A DNA stretch of 64,000 nt. Source: Hysterangium stoloniferum (lineage: Eukaryota > Basidiomycota > Agaricomycetes > Hysterangiales > Hysterangiaceae). The stretch is taken from NCBI GenBank assembly GCA_015178975.1, contig WHVD01000009.1:124001-188000 (forward strand), read 5' to 3'. The position numbers were made by a program, and so were the translations under genes. Each line of letters begins with the position of its first letter. Position 1 is the first letter of the stretch. The notes below the pieces were generated by a model. That model was not told the origin of the DNA. It ran no database searches and saw only the letters and a list, made by a program, of their open reading frames with translations. This document shows, one piece after another, positions 58,893 to 64,000 of the stretch.

Positions 58893-60692
58893 TGCCAGGC
58901 ATCCAAAGAGTCAAAAAAATGTAGTATACACTCGACGTTTGAACAACAACTCATATGGGCTCTGTCCTTTTAATGTAGTTGTCAGACTATGGCCAGTAAT
59001 ATAAGCTGCTGTAGCCATAGCATCGGCCCAGAATGATTTGGGTAACTTTCAATCCTCCAGCATGGTATTTATGAGGGTAGCCAATGTCTGATTCATTCTT
59101 TCAGCAATTCCATTTTGTTCTGGAGTGTGTGGACTGGATGTTTCATGGAAAACACCAGCAGCTCACAGTTGGTCTCTGAATGGTTTCCCTGTGTACTCTC
59201 CACCATTGTTACTTCGGAAGTAGGCTGCACAGAGTGGTCTGAACATTTCCTCCTGTATTTCTGTTTGGAATAATGCCTGAACATCACTTTTCCATTGTTT
59301 GTAGATTTGGGAGCTTTTGCTCTTCTGTCTCATGAAATATATCCATGGAAAACGGGTGAAATCATCAGTTATCACCATCCAATACTTGAAACCTTCTTGT
59401 GAAAGTGGGCTGATGGGACCTCCAGCATCGGAGTGAACAATCTGCAGTGGTTTTGTAGATTGCTTTTCTGGTTGGCACTTGAATGGCCTTTTTTTCATCT
59501 TCCCCAATGTGCAAGGTTCACAGAAAACCAGAGTCCCAGTGAGGGACTCTACACCCTGAAGTTGTCCTTCATTTACCATGCATTTCAGACAGTCAATGGC
59601 AATATGTCCCATTCACCTATGCATGACATTTATGTTCACAGTAGTATGTGTGGACTCAATCACCTTTGGATGGTGGGTTTGGGCATGATACAAACCTCCA
59701 TTGTGCATGCCCATCATGATGATCCTCCCATGTTTTTGTATTTCACATGTTTGAGTTTGGGCTGGAAAAAGGGTACTGAGACCTGCATGGGTCAGTCGAC
59801 TCACTGATAATAATAAGGTGAGGCAAAATACAGGTACATGCAACACATTTGACAAGATGATTTCTGTGAAGGATAGGTCACATAGGAGGCACGACTAAAG
59901 GCTTTAAGCCTTAGACCTTAAGCCGCTTTATAATGCCATTATTTCCTTTCTGTTTTATATTTTTTATTCTCTCTTTATCACTCATAAATACGCTTTTTAT
60001 TAGTTCGAGAGTCCATGTATGCTTGTGGGTGCTCTCGCCCACAAGAAGTATGTGTATGTCACAGTAGTAGTCACACGATAAAAACTCAGACACCTTTCAA
60101 CCCCGACAACCATCACCTGCACACGCAAGTACTGGTTCGGGGTCTTGTCTAAAACAAACCTCTACTCTATTTCTCTTCATAGAATTACAGTAGCTACACT
60201 TCGCACTGAAACAGTTGAAGTCAGTTACTACTATTCGACTCGACTTCAAGCTCTTGCCTAGCGTGGTAAGAATATCCATCATAACTCACATTCTTAGGAT
60301 ATTCTATCTCTTTCGCCCAATATATACTTTCTCTTATCTACTCGGTCATCAGCCCAGCTAGCTACACAATCGAATTGTACCGTAAGGTCAATTCGCCCTT
60401 GTAATAATCTACCGATCGTACCTTAAAGGTTGATCGTAATCTACATCTTAACTACTAGTCGATTGTATTTCATACTATCAGTAGTCGATAACAGTCATAC
60501 ATTGAGTGGTAAACTACTCGACCCTTTACAATTTTGTAGCATTGTTTTCCGATGAGTGTGTGCATTGTCACACTTCCAATGCCAGTTGTGAAAACTACAG
60601 AATTGTCTCCAAATTTTACTGACCTTGGTGGTTGTATTGGCTTGTATTTGGAGAACCAAGACTGGTGTGGGGTCATGTGTGATGTTGCACCT
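58893..60692 (-). pseudogene. Copia Pol, 5' half (protease, GAG-pre-integrase, integrase core)
   Basis: Protease region on the right reads GATSHMTPHQSW and VKFGDNS. Left of LTR E1, SNVLHVPVF continues into GAG-pre-integrase (MGHIA ... CEPCTLGKMKK, with an in-frame TGA before MGHIA) and the integrase core HSDAGGPISP, TDDFTRFPW and FRSNNGGEYTG. The second catalytic Asp of the core (FRSDNGGEY is usual) is Asn. Then ITGHSLTTTLKGQSPYELL leads to the Tc1-like insertion. Confidence 0.9.
59865..60530 (+). repeat. Solo LTR family E copy E1
   Basis: 666 bp, TGTGAAGGATAGG to CCCTTTACA, target duplication ATTTC/ATTTT with one C/T change. Shares TTAGTTCGA, TGCTCTCGCCCAC-like and ACTCAGACAC blocks with E2 and E3. 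Confidence 0.82.
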
Positions 60693-60816
60693 TGTGAGAG
60701 GTATGGTGAAATATACTCAGGAAATATAGTCTGGATGAGCTCATACTATATTCCCTTTATTATTTCTACTCTCTCTATTTTATTATACACTTATAATTAG
60801 TTCGATGACCTATGTA

Positions 60817-62421
60817 CAGTGGGTCAAAAAACTGCCCCAATGTTTGTGCATTTTAGAAAGATTGATATTGTGTGAAGGAATGACATCAGCAAAAATTCTG
60901 AAAAATTCACATGATATACTAGAACATGTTGGCTATCTACCAACTTAAGAAATCATGTGATTCCAATCAAAACCCATTGCTCAATAAATCAAACAAAATA
61001 ATCACTCATTGGGGCAGTTTTTTGACCCTCTATTATTTTACAATCTAATACTTTGTATGACCCTCCTTTGCCTTTAAAACTGCCTGTATTCTCCTAGGCA
61101 TGCTTTCTATTAGCTTCTGGCATGTCTCTGGTGGTATTTCAGTCCACTCCTTTGCCACCCTGTCCCATAATTCATGTACTCCTTTGGGTGGTATGTCATA
61201 TTGTTGAAGTTTGGCCTTGAGGTGTTACCAGAGGTCAATGGGATTCAGATCAGGGGATTGGACAGGCCACTTCATGGGAATGATGTTATTGTCAGATAAC
61301 CACTGGTCTGCCTTTTTTGAGGTATATTTTGGATCATTGTCCTGTTGGAAGTACCACTTATCCTCAGCCATCTCCAAACTTTCAATGCTTTCCTCCACTC
61401 CCTCCTCCAAAATCTCACAATAACGCACTGCATCCATATTCTCCTGCATCTCCATCAGCTTCCCCACCCCATTCCAGCCCATACACCCCCAAACCATCAA
61501 GTTATTCCCCCCTCCATGTTTGACAGTTGGTATAGTGGTCCTGTCTGATACTGGTTCCCCTTGTTGCTTCCAAACATATACCTTCCCATCTGACCCAATC
61601 CTATTGATTTTTGTCTCATCAGTCCACAACACCCTCTTCCAGTCCTCCATAGTCCAATTTTCATGGTATTGGGCAAACTTTAGATGTTGCTGACGATGAG
61701 ACCCCTTGAGCATAGGGACTTTCTTCTTTGTTGCTGACCTAAAGCCAGCTTCCTTCAACACATTCCTAACAGTCTGAGGAGTGACAGAGGTAGATATCAT
61801 GGAATTTATAAATTGTGTGGCTTGGACAGCATTGTCAAGCTTCCCAGAGCTGATTTGATGGATAATTGACTGTTTATCATAAGGGGAAAGCTTGGAAGAA
61901 TGGCCACCAGGATGATTTTCCTTATCCCCCTCTACCTCCCTACTGATCCTGCCAGTAGTACCTTCCCCAGACCAGTCCTAGCTTGAATTTGACAATGGGA
62001 ATACCCCTCATTGAGGAGAAAAACAACAGAAAGAATGCTTTTCTGCAGAGATGGATTTCATAGTGGTGGTAAGAAGTCAAGGAGATGAATGAACAAAGTT
62101 CAACATGCCAAATTGATACAAATAAGGCCACATGACATGTTGATGATTCACATGACCCACTCCTACCTTATACTGGTGTGTAACATTGAAAATCAGAGAA
62201 AATAATAGAGGGTCAAAAAACTGCCCCAATGAGTGATTATTCTGTTTGATTTATTGAGCAATGAGTTTTGATTGGAATCACATGGTTTCTTAAGTTGATA
62301 GATAGCCAACATGTTCTAGTATATCATGTGAATTTTTCAGAATTATTGCTGATGTCAATTCTTCACACAATATCAATCTTTCTAAAATGCACAAACATTG
62401 GGGCAGTTTTTTGACCCACTG
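60817..62421 (-). mobile_element. Tc1/mariner-like element 5 (1605 bp) inside the E3 LTR
   Basis: TA duplications at 60815-60816 and 62422-62423. Tips CAGTGGGTCAAAAAACTG and CAGTTTTTTGACCCACTG. Terminal repeats of about 216 bp (60817-61032 and 62206-62421) carry the tip motif again, inverted, at the inner edge (CTGCCCCAATG outside, CATTGGGGCAG inside). Confidence 0.94.
61045..62060 (-). pseudogene. Tc1-like transposase, nonsense and start lesions
   Basis: Reads from about 62060 to a stop at 61045-61047 (end HTKY). Catalytic domain: WTDETKIN (first Asp) and QQDNDPKY (second Asp). The third site reads NPIDLW-stop; NPIEHLW is expected, so one codon is lost, Glu is replaced by Asp, and a TAA (61225-61227) follows Trp. 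The N-terminal helix-turn-helix region (GHSSKLSPYD, QISSGKLDNAV) is readable but no in-frame start remains. Confidence 0.88.
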
Positions 62422-63007
62422 TATGTGGTACATCGACTCTTGTGGGTGCATACATGCCAGACTTATGTATTCTAGCACCCGTAGTTGAAACTCAGACACT
62501 TTTTACCTTGCAACCATGACTTACCCAAACACATAGTTAGTGTCCTGTAAGTCGTGATTGAGGTATCGTCTCGACCGTCACAGACAGGCTTCAACTATCT
62601 ACATAATCTTAGTTTCGAACTGTACCAGTCAAAACCTCATTTATATCTCAATCTGCAGGGACAACATCCGTGCTACTCTATCATTTAACTCTTGTTACTC
62701 TTTTCTACACTCGAGCAGTCACTCGGAATCGCACCTAACGGTCGATTCCTTTATTTCGTTGTAGCTATCTACTCTACTTTAGATAGTCACTTCACCCAGA
62801 TGTATTGAACTAAATAGTCAATACTTGTTCAGTGTGTATTGAACTTAGACAGTCAATACAACTACGTGTCGTACCTAAACGGTCGATATTCTTCGTATAT
62901 AGAACGGTTAGAACTTCCACCACTCTTCACAGTGGTGATCTGGGCCAGACCGCTCTTTCCCTACAAAGAAAATGTTACTTTATGACTATTAGTTTCTAAG
63001 CACGTAA

Positions 63008-64000
63008 ATGACCACTGGCAAGAACCAAACACCGAGATCATCGATAACCCCGAGTAGTTCAAAGCCTCATCAAAGACCTGCAAGTCTGGAACCACCCTGT
63101 AATGTCACTATGAGGAAGTCTTCATTGACTTTTCAAAAACCAGTTCCTCCTGGAAGTTCCCCTGGAGCAACAGCTGGACCGTCAATGGATACCCCCTCAG
63201 GTATGCATGAAGAATGTCCATCAACAGGGCAGTTGAGCACTCCTGGAGCTAATGTTGAGCCTACCTGTGCTCCTGAACCCGTTCTCTCGTTCCCGCCTAG
63301 GCAGGTCATCCTCACGCAATTCTTTGGGGGTCATATGGTTTATGCTCAGCCCATCGACTTGCAATGGGACATGTACTACACCGATCGAATCTCTGCAGAT
63401 CAGGTTACTCCCTTCGTGGAGGAGTACAATATGGATTACCCCCTTTTACCGGTGACTGTAGCAGTCTGGTTAAGTCGTTATCAGGCCATATGCAGGACTT
63501 ATTCATGCGACCAGGAACCCTGGAGGATCTGACCCGCTCGATTCCCGAATGGTCGAGTGAGGTTACTTCTGTTATGGAAGGAGGAAGGACAATTTTTAAG
63601 CAGGAAGTGTTCTCCTTATTCCTCAAAGCGCTTCATGCACATGATGATGCATTGCAAATCCTTCATGTCCTACTCGGTGGGGATCACATCGTGCCCAAAG
63701 TTGACTACCAGTATATATACATCCGGATGTTGGAGGAATCTCTTAACAGGGTCACTCGAAATTCATTGTTTGCGTATTTTACTCTAAGGGGTCAGTTGAG
63801 ACGAAATCAGAGGAGACTCGATAAGATGGTTTTGGAAGTGCTCTACCCTTATAATGACTCAATCCAAGTGCCCGATTTGTCCATCTCCACAACTAGTTCA
63901 TTTGTTCATACCCTAAATGGGTCTCTCGACACTCGTTTCCTTCATTTGCTCAATCATCCCATTATTTTGCAAGACTTCCCGTTGGATATGAGGATGCAAG
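63008..64000 (+). CDS. Gag-like protein of the family-E element (partial, frame change)
   Basis: First frame 63008-63532 starts MTTGKNQTPR, with a Pro/Ser/Thr-rich ~100-residue lead and then an ordered part (AQPIDLQWDMYYTDRISADQ). Near 63455-63480 coding sense moves to a second frame that stays open to the last base (GHMQDLFMRPGTLEDLTRSI, FSLFLKALHAHDDALQILHV, RRNQRRLDKMVLEVLYP). Position right after LTR and primer site suggests Gag. I do not recognise a known Gag domain. The frame change may be a mutation or a programmed shift. Confidence 0.6.

Larger units (their letters stand above)
52883..60692 (-). mobile_element. Decayed Ty1/copia element broken by nested insertions
   Basis: One minus-strand copia polyprotein can be followed from protease (right) to RNase H (left): protease start near 60692-60545, GAG-pre-integrase and integrase 59860-58893, integrase C-terminus 55770-55570, RT 55240-54840 and 54190-53240, RNase H 53236-52883. 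Between these pieces sit LTR E1 (59865-60530), Tc1-like element 4 (56417-58890, itself with LTR A2), an AT-rich insert (55774-56391) and LTR E2 (54195-54833). On the right a family-E element interrupts the protease. Each junction restores the reading order when the insert is mentally removed. Confidence 0.9.
60693..64000 (+). mobile_element. Family-E LTR retroelement, 5' end, running off the window
   Basis: The 5' LTR spans 60693-62931 (about 632 bp without Tc1-like element 5), starts TGTGAGAGG and ends CTTCACA. No target duplication pairs its two edges, and TGGTGATCTGGG follows as a possible primer-binding site, so this is a 5' LTR with interior rather than a solo LTR. The interior opens with a Gag-like frame at 63008. 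It interrupts copia protease sequence. Confidence 0.75.

Overview
The window reads as nuclear DNA of a filamentous basidiomycete fungus, most likely an agaricomycete. Host genes are split by many 50-78 nt GT-AG introns, one is a divergent fungal G-protein alpha subunit, and the flanks are full of Ty1/copia, Ty3/gypsy (chromovirus) and Tc1/mariner elements of fungal type. Genus is not determinable here; Rhizoctonia-like fungi are only one possibility.

Layout. 0-4.3 kb: a Galpha gene (1191-3123) and a GT-rich minisatellite. 4.3-19.3 kb: a transposon block. It holds a Tc1-like element split by a complete gag-only LTR element with target-site duplication (TSD) CAACC, then a decayed chromovirus polyprotein (RT, RNase H, integrase, chromodomain) cut by a solo LTR, then an antisense cysteine-rich/coiled-coil reading frame cut by another solo LTR that itself carries a Tc1-like element, then further LTRs. 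19.6-46.7 kb: a repeat-poor island with ordinary CpG content and three apparently intact intron-containing genes: a DUF4238-type protein (20040-21808), a conserved basidiomycete protein of unknown function (30360-31640, minus) and a glutathione S-transferase (44210-45439, minus). The rest of the island has no recognisable gene; it includes a diverged ~430 bp tandem duplication. 47-64 kb: a second transposon block with solo LTRs, a 17-bp minisatellite and a minus-strand copia element interrupted by at least five later insertions, the last being a family-E LTR element that runs off the right end.

How the parts relate. The host genes are not an evident cluster: signalling (Galpha), detoxification (GST) and two unknowns. 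The transposon blocks are nested, and clean target-site duplications let the order of insertion be read. Older elements have many CGA codons turned to TGA and catalytic aspartates turned to asparagine, consistent with CpG-directed C-to-T decay. Younger LTRs keep their CpGs. The two features most worth following are a short motif shared by several otherwise different LTR families and a double-ended terminal repeat architecture shared by all four Tc1-like copies.

Gene models with introns were built by eye from splice sites and reading frame; exon edges may be off by a few bases where noted.
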